Below, piece after piece: positions 36,008 to 44,767 of a stretch of DNA of 64,000 nucleotides. The DNA lies in contig NZ_JAPEMV010000004.1 in assembly GCF_026342355.1 (NCBI RefSeq), positions 434,001 to 498,000 of the forward strand, read 5' to 3'. The stretch comes from Streptomyces sp. NBC_00249. GTDB taxonomy: Bacteria; Actinomycetota; Actinomycetes; Streptomycetales; Streptomycetaceae. Made by a program: the position numbers and the translations under genes. The notes under the pieces were generated by a model, which was not told the origin of the DNA, searched no databases, and was given only the letters and a program-made list of their open reading frames with translations. Every line of letters starts with the position of its first letter. Position 1 is the stretch's first letter.

Positions 36008-36883
36008 CTACTTCTTCTCCACCGCGTGGCCGCCGAACTGGTTGCGCAGCGCGGCGATCATCTTCATCTGCGGGGAGTCGTCCTGGCGGGACGCGAAACG
36101 GGCGAACAGCGAGGCCGTGATCGCCGGCAGCGGCACGGCGTTGTCGATCGCCGCCTCGACGGTCCAGCGGCCCTCGCCGGAGTCCTGCGCGTAGCCGCGC
36201 AGCTGCTCCAGGTGCTCGTCCTCGTCCAGCGCGTTCACGGCGAGGTCCAGCAGCCAGGAACGGATGACCGTGCCCTCCTGCCAGGAGCGGAAGACCTCGC
36301 GGACGTCGGTGACCGAGTCCACCTTCTCCAGGAGCTCCCAGCCCTCGGCGTAGGCCTGCATCATGGCGTACTCGATGCCGTTGTGGACCATCTTCGCGAA
36401 GTGGCCCGCGCCGACCTTGCCGGCGTGCACGGCGCCGAAGTCACCTTCGGGCTTGAGGGCGTCGAAGACCGGCTGGACGGCCGCGACGTGCTCCGGCTCG
36501 CCGCCGTACATCAGCGCGTAGCCGTTCTCCAGGCCCCAGACGCCGCCCGAGACGCCGCAGTCGACGAAGCCGATGCCCTTGGCCTTCAGCTCTTCGGCGT
36601 GCTTCTCGTCGTCGGTCCAGCGGGAGTTGCCGCCGTCGACGACGATGTCGCCGGGGGAGAGCAGCTCCGCCAGCTCGTCGACGGTGGACTGCGTCGCCGC
36701 ACCTGCCGGGACCATCACCCACACCACGCGGGGGGCCTGCAGGCTGTCCACAAGTTCCCGCAGGCTGTGGACATCGGCGAGGTCCGGGTTGCGGTCGTAT
36801 CCGATGACGGTGTGGCCTGCGCGGCGGATGCGCTCGCGCATGTTGCCGCCCATCTTGCCGAGACCGACGAGACCAAGCTCCAT
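36008..36883 (-). CDS. gnd: 6-phosphogluconate dehydrogenase (decarboxylating), short form
   Basis: The 291-residue enzyme has the Rossmann motif GLVGLGKMGGNM (4-15), the substrate segment DGGNSRWTDD, and the catalytic Lys in GAGHFAKMVHNGIEY. The length marks it as the roughly 300-residue GndA/YqeC-type form rather than the 470-residue form. It oxidises 6-phosphogluconate to ribulose 5-phosphate and CO2. It lies between dnaN and recF, a known actinobacterial arrangement. Two DnaA-box-like 9-mers occur inside it (36744-36752, 36766-36774). Confidence 0.95.
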   Translation of the reverse strand: MELGLVGLGKMGGNMRERIRRAGHTVIGYDRNPDLADVHSLRELVDSLQAPRVVWVMVPAGAATQSTVDELAELLSPGDIVVDGGNSRWTDDEKHAEELKAKGIGFVDCGVSGGVWGLENGYALMYGGEPEHVAAVQPVFDALKPEGDFGAVHAGKVGAGHFAKMVHNGIEYAMMQAYAEGWELLEKVDSVTDVREVFRSWQEGTVIRSWLLDLAVNALDEDEHLEQLRGYAQDSGEGRWTVEAAIDNAVPLPAITASLFARFASRQDDSPQMKMIAALRNQFGGHAVEKK

Positions 36884-37093
36884 CAGGTGGTTCCTTAAGC
36901 GTTGTGGCCGTCTATGCCGGGGCTCCCCTGGTGTCCCGTGGGTCCCTGGGGCCGCCCGCCGGATCCGAGCCTACGCCGGGCCGTGGCGCGGGGCCCCACG
37001 GGCGCTCCCGGCGCCGCCGGGGGATGGCCCCGGACGGGGACGGGCCCGGACCTCGCAGCCTGCGAGACCGGGCCCGGCGCCGACGTACGGGCG

Positions 37094-38224
37094 TCAGCCG
37101 GAGAGGCGGACCGGCATGATCAGGTACTTGTAGGCCTCGTCGGCCTCCGCGTCGACCGCGGGGCGGCCGCTGAGCAGCGCCGGCTTGGTGGACGTGGTGA
37201 AGCTGAGCTGCGCGGCCGGCGAGTCGATCGCGCTCAGACCGTCCAGCAGGAAGGTCGGGTTGAAGGCGATCGAGATGTCGTCGCCCTCCAGCTTGGCGTC
37301 CACACGTTCCACAGCCTGTGCATCGTCGGAGGAACCGGCCTCCAGGATGAGCACACCCTGCTCGAAGCTGAGGCGCACCGGGGTGTTGCGCTCGGCGACG
37401 AGGGCCACGCGCTTGACGGCCTCGACGAACGGCGCGGTCTCGATCACCGCGATGGAGTTGAACTCCGTCGGGAAGAGGGTGCGGTACTTCGGCAGGTCGC
37501 CTTCGAGCAGCCGGGTGGTGGTGCGGCGGCCCGCGCCCTCGAAGCCGATCAGGCCCTCGCCCTGGCCGGAGCCGGAGAGCGCCAGGGTGACGGTGTCACC
37601 GCTGGTCAGGGACTTGGCGGTGTCCAGGAGCGTCTTGGCGGGCACCAGGGCCACGGCCGAGGCGTCCGGGTTCTCCGGCTTCCACAGGAACTCGCGGACC
37701 GCGAAGCGGTAGCGGTCGGTGGAGGCCAGGGTGACGCGGTCGCCCTCGATCTCGATGCGGACACCGGTCAGCACGGGCAGCGTGTCGTCGCGGCCGGCGG
37801 CGATGGCGACCTGGGCGGCGGCGGAGGCGAAGACCTCACCGGGCACGGTGCCGGTCGCGGTCGGCATCTGCGGCAGTGCCGGGTACTCCTCCACAGGCAG
37901 GGTGTGGAGTGTGAATCGCGAGGAGCCGCAGACCACGGTCGCCCGTACACCGTCTGTGGAAATCTCCACCGGGCGGTTGGGGAGGGCGCGGCAGATGTCG
38001 GCGAGGAGCCGGCCGGAGACGAGGACGGTGCCGTCCTCCTCCACGTCCGCCTCGACGGAGACCCGGGCCGAGACCTCGTAGTCGAAGCCGGAGAGGGACA
38101 GGGTGCCGTCCTCGGCCTTCAGCAGCAGGCCCGCGAGTACGGGCACCGGCGGCCGGGCCGGGAGGCTGCGTGCAGCCCAGGCCACCGCCTCCGCGAGTAC
38201 GTCGCGCTCCACCCGGATCTTCAC
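37094..38224 (-). CDS. dnaN: DNA polymerase III sliding clamp (beta)
   Basis: The 376-residue protein has three consecutive clamp domains and ends in YKYLIMPVRLSG, the C-terminal PMRL-type motif of beta clamps. It tethers polymerase III to DNA. The start GTG 38224 is fixed by AGGAGG eight bases upstream. It borders oriC directly and is transcribed away from it toward gnd. Confidence 0.97.
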   Translation of the reverse strand: MKIRVERDVLAEAVAWAARSLPARPPVPVLAGLLLKAEDGTLSLSGFDYEVSARVSVEADVEEDGTVLVSGRLLADICRALPNRPVEISTDGVRATVVCGSSRFTLHTLPVEEYPALPQMPTATGTVPGEVFASAAAQVAIAAGRDDTLPVLTGVRIEIEGDRVTLASTDRYRFAVREFLWKPENPDASAVALVPAKTLLDTAKSLTSGDTVTLALSGSGQGEGLIGFEGAGRRTTTRLLEGDLPKYRTLFPTEFNSIAVIETAPFVEAVKRVALVAERNTPVRLSFEQGVLILEAGSSDDAQAVERVDAKLEGDDISIAFNPTFLLDGLSAIDSPAAQLSFTTSTKPALLSGRPAVDAEADEAYKYLIMPVRLSG

Positions 38225-39087
38225 CGGAACCGCCTCCTGCTGTTGCTCGCTCGTCTGCCGGCCTTCGTCGTCGGCTCGTCGATGCCTCGACCGATGCCGG
38301 GGACCAGTCTGACGTACGGCGCCGACAGTCGTCGCGGCTGGCGGTCAAGTCGGGAGCGAGGTGTCGGGGCGGCCGATCGACGAGTTGTGCACAGGACCCG
38401 CTTGAAAACCGAAACCGGCCTAACTCTCTATGGGGGTAGTAGTAGGGCCTGTGGAAACGGTGGATAAGCCCGTTTTCCCAGGTCAGCCCGCGTTTTTTAT
38501 CCCCACACCCTGTGTACGGCACCGGTGGACAACAGGGGGTATCTGTGGAGAACGAAAACTTCTGCACAGGCCGTCCCCAGGTGACCCCCGGTACTCCACA
38601 GCTGCGTCCCCAGCTTTTCCCCAGTGGTCCACAGACCAAACGTCGACATCCGTGTGACCGCTTTCACTCGGGGCGGTGACAGGAGGTGCCGAGTTGCCGA
38701 ACAGTGGACAACGGTGTGGAGAACCCCTCGGATCCTGTGCACAGCATGCGGGAACCTGTGGGTCTGCGGTGGACAGAGGAGTGGATGACCCTGTGGGCGA
38801 AATTTCTGTCCACAGCCTGTGGATGACGCTTCCTCACAATTCCACAGGGGGCTGACCTGCCCTGATGAGCCCTCAACCTGCGGTCCTGTGGACAGATTGT
38901 GGGCGACGAGGACTGTCCTCAGGCTGTGGACGGAAGAAAGTCCACCAATCTGTGGATGAAGGCCTCCTCCGGGGGCGCATTCGAACAGAGCAGGGGCGCG
39001 CGGACGAAGAAGGGCGCCCCCGGTTCGATCCGGAAGCGCCCTGTCGTGGGGTTTGAAGGGCCCCTGGCACGGCCGCCGGGGCCGGCC
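38225..39087. other. oriC (replication origin) between dnaN and dnaA
   Basis: The 863-bp noncoding region is much richer in A/T and in DnaA boxes than its surroundings. Against TTGTCCACA, either strand, I count at least twelve 9-mers with one or two mismatches: starts 38385, 38459, 38497, 38524, 38544, 38625, 38703, 38715, 38806, 38818, 38887 and 38951. None is perfect. An AT-rich patch with a T6 run lies at 38488-38500. The position between dnaA and dnaN is the established Streptomyces oriC. Confidence 0.95.
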
Positions 39088-40884
39088 TCAGCCGTTCTTG
39101 ATGCGGTTCGTGAGCTCCGTTACCTGGTTGTAGATGGAGCGGCGCTCCGCCATCAGGGCGCGGATCTTGCGGTCCGCGTGCATGACGGTCGTGTGGTCGC
39201 GCCCGCCGAACTGGGCCCCGATCTTCGGCAGTGAGAGGTCCGTGAGCTCCCGGCACAGGTACATGGCGATCTGCCGGGCGGTCACCAGGACCCGGCTGCG
39301 CGAGGAGCCGCACAGGTCGTCCACGGTCAGCCCGAAGTAGTCGGCGGTGGCCGCCATGATGTCGGAGGCGGTGATCTCGGGCGCGCTGTCCTCGCCGCCC
39401 GGGATCAGGTTCTTCAGCACGTCCTCGGTCAGACCCAGGTCGACCGGCTGCCTGTTGAGGCTCGCGAAGGCCGTGACCCGGATCAGCGCCCCCTCCAGCT
39501 CGCGGATGTTGCGCGAGATGCGGGAGGCGATGAACTCCAGTACCTCCGGCGGGGCGTTGAGCTGCTCCTGGACGGCCTTCTTGCGCAGGATCGCGATGCG
39601 GGTCTCCAGCTCGGGCGGCTGGACGTCGGTGATCAGGCCCCACTCGAAGCGGTTGCGGAGCCGGTCCTCCAGGGTGACGAGCTGCTTGGGCGGCCGGTCG
39701 GAGGACAGCACGATCTGCTTGTTGGCGTTGTGGAGCGTGTTGAAGGTGTGGAAGAACTCCTCCTGCGTCGACTCCTTGCTCGCGAGGAACTGGATGTCGT
39801 CGACGAGCAGGATGTCCATCTCGCGGTAGCGCTTGCGGAAGGCGTCGCCCTTCCCGTCACGGATCGAGTTGATGAACTCGTTGGTGAACTCCTCCGAGCT
39901 CACGTACCGCACCCGGGTTCCGGGGTAGAGGCTGCGCGCGTAGTGCCCGATGGCGTGCAGCAGGTGCGTCTTGCCGAGGCCCGACTCCCCGTAGATGAAC
40001 AGGGGGTTGTACGCCTTCGCCGGCGCCTCCGCGACGGCCACCGCGGCGGCGTGCGCGAAGCGGTTGGAGGCGCCGATCACGAAGGTGTCGAAGAGGTACT
40101 TGGGGTTCAGCCGGGCGGTGGGCTCCAGCGGGCCCGAGGTGGAACCGCCCGAGGGCGCCGGGGGCGGCGCCGGCCGGCCGGGAGCCGGGCGCGGGGCGGG
40201 CTGCTCGTACTTCTGCTGCTCGTACTGCTGGGCCTCGTACTTCTGCTGCTCGTACTTCTGGGACTCGTACGGGGACTGCTCGTACTGCTGCTGGTCGTAG
40301 CCGCCCTGGTCGTAGCCGCCGGGCTCCGGCTGCTGGAGGTAGCCGGGCTGCGGGGAGGCGTACGGATCGCGCTCGGGGAAGCCGCCCAGGCGCTGCTGCT
40401 GCCAGCCGTAGTCGTCCTGCTGGCCGCCGCGGGGCCAGGCACCGGGCTCGGGGCGCGGCTGCTGGTAGTCCGGGTAGGCGGGGCGGGCGGTGGGCAGCTG
40501 GTCCTCGCCGGGACCGCCCGGGCCGGTGTGCCCGCCGGGGCGCTGGCCGCCGTACGGCTCGTAGCCCTCGCGGGGCGAGGGGGAGGGCGGCGCGGAGGGC
40601 GCGGGCTCACCGGCGGAGTCGTCCACGGTGATGGCGATCCGGATGGGCCGGCCGCACTCGCGGCTCAGGGCATCGCTGATGAGCGGGGCCAGGCGGCCTT
40701 CGAGAACCCGCTTGCCCCATTCGTTGGGGACGGCGAGGAGGGCCGTGTCGGCGACGAGGGCCAGGGGCTGGCAGCGTTCGACCCACTGCTTGTCCTTGGG
40801 CTCGATGCCTTGCTGACCCTCCCCGAGCAGCTTCTCGAGCACGCGTGGCCACACTGCGGCAAGATCGGCAGGTACGTCAGCCAC
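39088..40884 (-). CDS. dnaA: Chromosomal replication initiator DnaA
   Basis: The 598-residue protein has domain I (1-90), a very long disordered domain II (about 95-255), the AAA+ domain III with Walker A GESGLGKTH (around 300) and Walker B ILLVDDIQFL, and domain IV with the box-recognition signature GGRDHTTVMHADRKI. Domain II is rich in Gln, Tyr, Pro and Gly and includes tandem KYEQQ-type repeats encoded at about 40201-40320. The start is GTG 40884. Long domain II is usual in Streptomyces; the Tyr-Glu-Gln array is notable. Confidence 0.98.
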   Translation of the reverse strand: MADVPADLAAVWPRVLEKLLGEGQQGIEPKDKQWVERCQPLALVADTALLAVPNEWGKRVLEGRLAPLISDALSRECGRPIRIAITVDDSAGEPAPSAPPSPSPREGYEPYGGQRPGGHTGPGGPGEDQLPTARPAYPDYQQPRPEPGAWPRGGQQDDYGWQQQRLGGFPERDPYASPQPGYLQQPEPGGYDQGGYDQQQYEQSPYESQKYEQQKYEAQQYEQQKYEQPAPRPAPGRPAPPPAPSGGSTSGPLEPTARLNPKYLFDTFVIGASNRFAHAAAVAVAEAPAKAYNPLFIYGESGLGKTHLLHAIGHYARSLYPGTRVRYVSSEEFTNEFINSIRDGKGDAFRKRYREMDILLVDDIQFLASKESTQEEFFHTFNTLHNANKQIVLSSDRPPKQLVTLEDRLRNRFEWGLITDVQPPELETRIAILRKKAVQEQLNAPPEVLEFIASRISRNIRELEGALIRVTAFASLNRQPVDLGLTEDVLKNLIPGGEDSAPEITASDIMAATADYFGLTVDDLCGSSRSRVLVTARQIAMYLCRELTDLSLPKIGAQFGGRDHTTVMHADRKIRALMAERRSIYNQVTELTNRIKNG

Positions 40885-41243
40885 AGAGCACGCTCTCTCA
40901 CGGGGTCCCGTCCCACGAATGTGTGGTTCTTTGGGACGGTCGGGACAAAAAAACAGGGATCAGGCAACGGTAGTCAGGCCGGTGGGTAGGGTTCAAGTCG
41001 TTGTCCACAGCCTGTGCACAGTGTGGGGCAGCGAAGGCTCGGTTTGACCGGATGGCGTAGCCGCGCGTACCGTAACGAGGTCGAGTTGTCGATGGCTGCT
41101 GCCGCCTGCCTACCGATGGGCGAGATCACTGATTGTGATCGTTTAGCGGTGTCCACTCGGGCGAACACGCGAGTTCCTCGTGGGCGCACGGTGACAGCCA
41201 GGCGATGTAACGCCACACACGATTCATTCTCTGGAGCCCCCGA
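40885..41243. promoter_or_regulatory. dnaA-rpmH divergent promoter region
   Basis: This 359-bp gap has no gene. It holds a perfect DnaA box TTGTCCACA at 41001-41009 with a TGTGCACAGTGTGG stretch just after it. Autorepression of dnaA through such boxes is established in Streptomyces. The rpmH side (41100-41240) is less GC-rich and should hold the rpmH promoter; CTGGAG at 41231-41236 is the rpmH ribosome site. Confidence 0.75.
41001..41009 (+). promoter_or_regulatory. Perfect DnaA box upstream of dnaA
   Basis: TTGTCCACA equals the Streptomyces DnaA-box consensus exactly and lies 117 bp upstream of the dnaA start, suitable for autoregulation. Confidence 0.8.
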
Positions 41244-41381
41244 GTGAGCAAGCGCACCTTCCAGCCGAACAACCGCCGTCGTGCCAAGACCCACGGCTTC
41301 CGTCTGCGGATGCGTACCCGCGCCGGTCGCGCGATCCTCGCGAACCGCCGTGGCAAGGGCCGCGCAGCCCTTTCCGCGTAA
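41244..41381 (+). CDS. rpmH: 50S ribosomal protein L34
   Basis: The 45-residue protein begins SKRTFQPNNRRRAKTHGFR and ends in GKGRAALSA, a standard L34. The start is GTG 41244. It heads the rpmH-rnpA-yidD-yidC-khpB run transcribed away from dnaA, as in nearly all bacteria. Confidence 0.98.
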   Translation: MSKRTFQPNNRRRAKTHGFRLRMRTRAGRAILANRRGKGRAALSA

Positions 41382-41402
41382 CAACGCGCAGGTCGTGACG
41401 TC

Positions 41403-41777
41403 GTGCTGTCTCCCGAAAATCGGCTGAGGCGGCGTGAGGACTTCGCGAGCGCGGTACGCCGGGGCCGGCGGGCAGGACGCCCGCTCCTCGTCGTCCACCT
41501 ACGTACAAGCGGTGCAACGGACCCGCACGAGCCGGGGGAGATCGATCCCTCGCCGCGTGCGGGTTTCGTCGTCAGCAAGGCTGTCGGCATAGCGGTCGTC
41601 CGTAACCGGGTGAAGCGCCGTCTTCGGCATCTTGTCCGTGACCGGCTGGCCCAGCTGCCCGCCGGTAGCCTGGTGGTGGTGCGGGCCTTGCCCGGAGCGG
41701 GTGAGGCCGGCCTCGACGAGCTGGCCCGCGACCTGGATGCCGCCCTGGCGCGGCTGCTGGGAGGCGTGGCTCGATGA
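41403..41777 (+). CDS. rnpA: Ribonuclease P protein component
   Basis: The 124-residue basic protein has the RNase P signature (RNRVKRRLRHLVR, about 67-79) and the leading LSPENRLRRREDFASAVRRG. It assists the RNA subunit in 5' maturation of tRNAs. Start GTG 41403 lies 21 bp after rpmH; its end overlaps yidD by four bases (ATGA). Confidence 0.97.
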   Translation: MLSPENRLRRREDFASAVRRGRRAGRPLLVVHLRTSGATDPHEPGEIDPSPRAGFVVSKAVGIAVVRNRVKRRLRHLVRDRLAQLPAGSLVVVRALPGAGEAGLDELARDLDAALARLLGGVAR

Positions 41778-42055
41778 AGTACCCGCTGCTCGCTTTGATC
41801 AAGCTGTACCAGTGGACGATCAGTCCGCTGCTCGGGCCGGTGTGCCGCTATTACCCGTCGTGCTCGCACTACGGGTTCGCGGCCATCGACCGGCATGGTG
41901 CGGTGAAGGGGACGGTTCTGACCGCCTGGCGGATCCTGCGGTGCAATCCGTGGTCCCCGGGCGGTGTGGATCATGTCCCACCCCGGAAACGCCCGCGTTG
42001 GCACGAGCAGCTGCGCAGTGCGTTGCGTAGATCTCGCAATGCTCAAGGAGCCTGA
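41774..42055 (+). CDS. yidD: Membrane protein insertion efficiency factor YidD
   Basis: The 93-residue protein has the family signature CRYYPSCSHYGFAAI and a hydrophobic N-terminus. YidD associates with the inner membrane and aids YidC-dependent insertion. It overlaps rnpA and is three bases from yidC, so the three are translationally coupled. The C-terminus is basic. Confidence 0.97.
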   Translation: MKYPLLALIKLYQWTISPLLGPVCRYYPSCSHYGFAAIDRHGAVKGTVLTAWRILRCNPWSPGGVDHVPPRKRPRWHEQLRSALRRSRNAQGA

Positions 42056-42058
42056 TTA

Positions 42059-43165
42059 GTGGACACGATTGCCAGTCTGTTCAGCTTTATCACCACACCC
42101 GTGTCGTGGATCATCGTCCAGTTCCACAAGCTGTACGGGGCGATCTTCGGTGCGGACAGTGGGTGGGCCTGGGGCCTGTCCATCGTGTCCCTGGTGATCC
42201 TGATCCGTATCTGCCTGATCCCGCTCTTCGTGAAGCAGATCAAGGCGACGCGGGGCATGCAGGCGCTCCAGCCGAAGATGAAGGCGATCCAGGAGCGCTA
42301 CAAGAACGACAAGCAGCGTCAGTCCGAAGAGATGATGAAGCTGTACAAGGAGACGGGTACCAACCCGCTCTCCTCGTGCCTTCCCATCCTGGCGCAGTCC
42401 CCGTTCTTCTTCGCGCTCTACCACGTGCTCGCGAGCATCGCCAACGGCAAGACGATCGGTGTCATCAACCAGTCGCTGCTGGAGAGCGCCCGCCAGGCAC
42501 ACATCTTCGGTGCCCCGCTGGCCGCGAAGTTCACGGACAGCGCCGAGAAGGTCGCGAGCCTCAACGCGTCGATCACCGACGTGCGCGTCGTGACGGCCAT
42601 CATGATCATCCTGATGTCGCTGTCGCAGTTCTACACCCAGCGCCAGCTGATGCAGAAGAACGTCGACCTCTCGGTCAAGACCCCCTTCATGCAGCAGCAG
42701 AAGATGCTGATGTACATCTTCCCGCTGATCTTCGCGGTGATGGGCATCAACTTCCCCGTCGGTGTCCTCGTCTACTGGCTGACCACCAACGTGTGGACCA
42801 TGGGCCAGCAGATGTACGTCATCAACCAGAACCCGACGCCGGGCAGCAAGGCGCAGGACCAGTACCTGACCCGCCTGCTCAAGCACGTCTCCTCCCACGG
42901 AGACGTCAAGGGCCGGGGCAAGAAGAAGATCGTCGCGGCGATCGTGGCCAAGGGCCCGGACCGCAACGACAACGAGCGCAAGTTCATCACCGCGCTGACG
43001 AAGCAGGGCATGGCCGCACAGGCGGACGGCTCCGTGATCAAGAGTTCTGAGGCCACCGCCGATGCGGACGCGGCGAGCGGCGGTGTCGCGACCAAGCGGC
43101 AGCAGCCCAAGCGGCAGCCGAAGTCGAAGCGTCAGACGCCCCCCAGCAAGCCCTCCAAGAAGTAA
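42059..43165 (+). CDS. yidC: Membrane protein insertase YidC/Oxa1
   Basis: The 368-residue protein has the Gram-positive-type layout without a large periplasmic domain: helices at about 30-52, 100-125, 175-195 and 215-250, with the charged hairpin QALQPKMKAIQERYKND. The C-terminal tail is Lys/Arg/Gln-rich, as in forms that bind ribosomes. GTG 42059 has AAGGAG upstream. Confidence 0.97.
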   Translation: MDTIASLFSFITTPVSWIIVQFHKLYGAIFGADSGWAWGLSIVSLVILIRICLIPLFVKQIKATRGMQALQPKMKAIQERYKNDKQRQSEEMMKLYKETGTNPLSSCLPILAQSPFFFALYHVLASIANGKTIGVINQSLLESARQAHIFGAPLAAKFTDSAEKVASLNASITDVRVVTAIMIILMSLSQFYTQRQLMQKNVDLSVKTPFMQQQKMLMYIFPLIFAVMGINFPVGVLVYWLTTNVWTMGQQMYVINQNPTPGSKAQDQYLTRLLKHVSSHGDVKGRGKKKIVAAIVAKGPDRNDNERKFITALTKQGMAAQADGSVIKSSEATADADAASGGVATKRQQPKRQPKSKRQTPPSKPSKK

Positions 43166-43180
43166 GAAGGAGTCCCTCCC

Positions 43181-43693
43181 GTGACGGAAGGCACCACCAC
43201 CGCCGCCGCTGAGAGTGGCGACACCCTGACCCGCCTGGAGCAGGAGGGTGAGATCGCGGCCGACTACCTTGAGGGTCTGCTGGACATCGCCGACCTGGAC
43301 GGCGACATCGACATGGACGTCGAGGCCGACCGCGCCGCGGTCTCGATCGTCAGCGACTCCTCCAGCCGCGACCTGCAGAAGCTCGTGGGCCGCGACGGAG
43401 AGGTCCTCGAAGCCCTCCAGGAGCTGACCCGCCTCGCCGTGCACCGCGAGACCGGGGACCGCAGCCGGCTGATGCTGGACATCGCCGGGTTCCGGGCGAA
43501 GAAGCGCGAGGAGCTGGCGGCCCTGGGTGCCCAGGCCGCCGCCGATGTGAAGGCCTCGGGCGAGCCGCTGAAGCTGGCTCCGATGACGCCGTTCGAGCGC
43601 AAGGTCGTCCACGACGCCGTGGCGGCCGCCGGTCTGAAGAGCGAGTCCGAAGGCGAGGAGCCGCAGCGCTTCGTCGTTGTGCTCCCGGCCTGA
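43181..43693 (+). CDS. khpB: KH/R3H RNA-binding protein (Jag/KhpB)
   Basis: The 170-residue protein has a KH-like domain (about 25-105; GRDGEVLEALQELTRLAV) and a C-terminal R3H domain (about 110-170; FERKVVHDAVA). The N-terminal Jag_N domain of Firmicute homologues is missing, which is normal for actinobacteria. It binds RNA and is linked to division and wall control in other Gram-positives. GTG 43181 follows yidC by 15 bp with AAGAAGGAG. Confidence 0.93.
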   Translation: MTEGTTTAAAESGDTLTRLEQEGEIAADYLEGLLDIADLDGDIDMDVEADRAAVSIVSDSSSRDLQKLVGRDGEVLEALQELTRLAVHRETGDRSRLMLDIAGFRAKKREELAALGAQAAADVKASGEPLKLAPMTPFERKVVHDAVAAAGLKSESEGEEPQRFVVVLPA

Positions 43694-43710
43694 CCGGAAC
43701 ATGGAGTGGT

Positions 43711-43739
43711 CGGCCCCGTCTGTGTCGCAGACGGGGCCG
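43711..43739 (+). terminator. Hairpin after khpB
   Basis: 12-bp arms CGGCCCCGTCTG (43711-43722) and CAGACGGGGCCG (43728-43739) with a five-base loop lie 17 bases past khpB, followed by ATGTTTG. It probably ends the rpmH-khpB transcript. Confidence 0.8.
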
Positions 43740-43803
43740 ATGTTTGTAAGCCTGACAGTTGGACGACACGGTCTTAGCGGTTCTGTACGGAAGGACGGTC
43801 CCC

Positions 43804-44523
43804 GTGACGGAGGCAGCGGAGCTTCCCCCGGCGCCTGAAGAGGCGCGCGCGGTGTTCGGTGAGTTTTTCCCGGAAGCTGTGCGGTATGCGGAGCTGCTGG
43901 CGGACGCGGGGGTCAAGCGCGGCCTGATCGGGCCGCGCGAGGTTCCCCGGTTGTGGGAGCGGCACCTGCTGAACTGCGCGGTGCTCTCCGAGGTGGTGCC
44001 CGAGGGCGTCACCGTCTGCGACGTGGGCTCGGGTGCCGGCCTGCCCGGTATCCCGCTCGCCCTGGTCCGGCGGGACCTGAAGATCACGCTGCTGGAGCCC
44101 CTGCTGCGCCGTACGAACTTCCTCCAGGAAGCCGTGGAGCAGCTGGGCCTGGACCACGTCACGGTGGTCCGCGGGCGCGCCGAAGAGGTACTCGGCAAGC
44201 TCCAGCCGGTGCACGTGGTGACGGCCCGGGCGGTCGCACCGCTGGACCGGCTCGCGGGCTGGGGCGTACCGCTCCTGCGCCCGTACGGCGAGATGCTGGC
44301 GCTGAAGGGCGACACCGCGGAGGAGGAGCTGGTGGCGGCGAAGGCCGCGCTCACCAAGCTCGGTGTGGTGAAGACCTCGGTCCTGCACGTGGGCGAGGGA
44401 ATCGTCGACCCCCTGTCCACGGTGGTCCGGGTGGAGGTCGGGGAGAGCCCCGGCGGGGTGAGGTTCGCCGCCAAGCGGGCCAAGGCCGCTCGGGTGGGGC
44501 GGACGACCCGCAGGCGCCGTTGA
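43804..44523 (+). CDS. rsmG: 16S rRNA (guanine527-N7)-methyltransferase RsmG (GidB)
   Basis: The 239-residue SAM-dependent enzyme has the motif VCDVGSGAGLPGIPLAL and the GidB block LLEPLLRRTNFLQE. It methylates G527 of 16S rRNA; loss gives low-level streptomycin resistance and alters antibiotic production in Streptomyces. No frameshift is seen. The start GTG 43804 has GGAAGGACGG upstream; a TTG at 43759 would add a weak leader. Confidence 0.96.
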   Translation: MTEAAELPPAPEEARAVFGEFFPEAVRYAELLADAGVKRGLIGPREVPRLWERHLLNCAVLSEVVPEGVTVCDVGSGAGLPGIPLALVRRDLKITLLEPLLRRTNFLQEAVEQLGLDHVTVVRGRAEEVLGKLQPVHVVTARAVAPLDRLAGWGVPLLRPYGEMLALKGDTAEEELVAAKAALTKLGVVKTSVLHVGEGIVDPLSTVVRVEVGESPGGVRFAAKRAKAARVGRTTRRRR

Positions 44524-44607
44524 TCTTTCCGATTTCAGGGGTGTTGGGCCCTATAGGTATGGATTTCGGAGTGTCGTAGCGGCCTGAAGAGTCCGTCCGG
44601 GCATCGT

Positions 44608-44621
44608 GTTTCACGTGAAAC
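44608..44621. other. parS site 4
   Basis: Perfect GTTTCACGTGAAAC between rsmG and parA, 147 bp before the parA start used here. Confidence 0.95.
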
Positions 44622-44704
44622 GTCGCTCTCTGCTGCACGGAATCATCAGCCGCGGCCGTGCTGCTGCGGCCCCCCGTCACCGCAAGGACGCGGGGGGTAC
44701 GGAG

Positions 44705-44731
44705 TTGTCCACAACGGTGGATTCATCCACA
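44705..44731 (+). promoter_or_regulatory. DnaA boxes upstream of parA
   Basis: A perfect TTGTCCACA (44705-44713) and a weaker TCATCCACA (44723-44731), both in the plus orientation and 18 bp apart, lie 37-63 bp before the parA start. The location suggests that DnaA could act on parAB transcription. Confidence 0.6.
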
Positions 44732-44767
44732 GGAGTACGGGCCCCGCTGGTTCGCGACCCAGGTGGC

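Noticed and set aside
43804..44523. Frameshifted rsmG
   Set aside because: The reading frame and all motifs are continuous.
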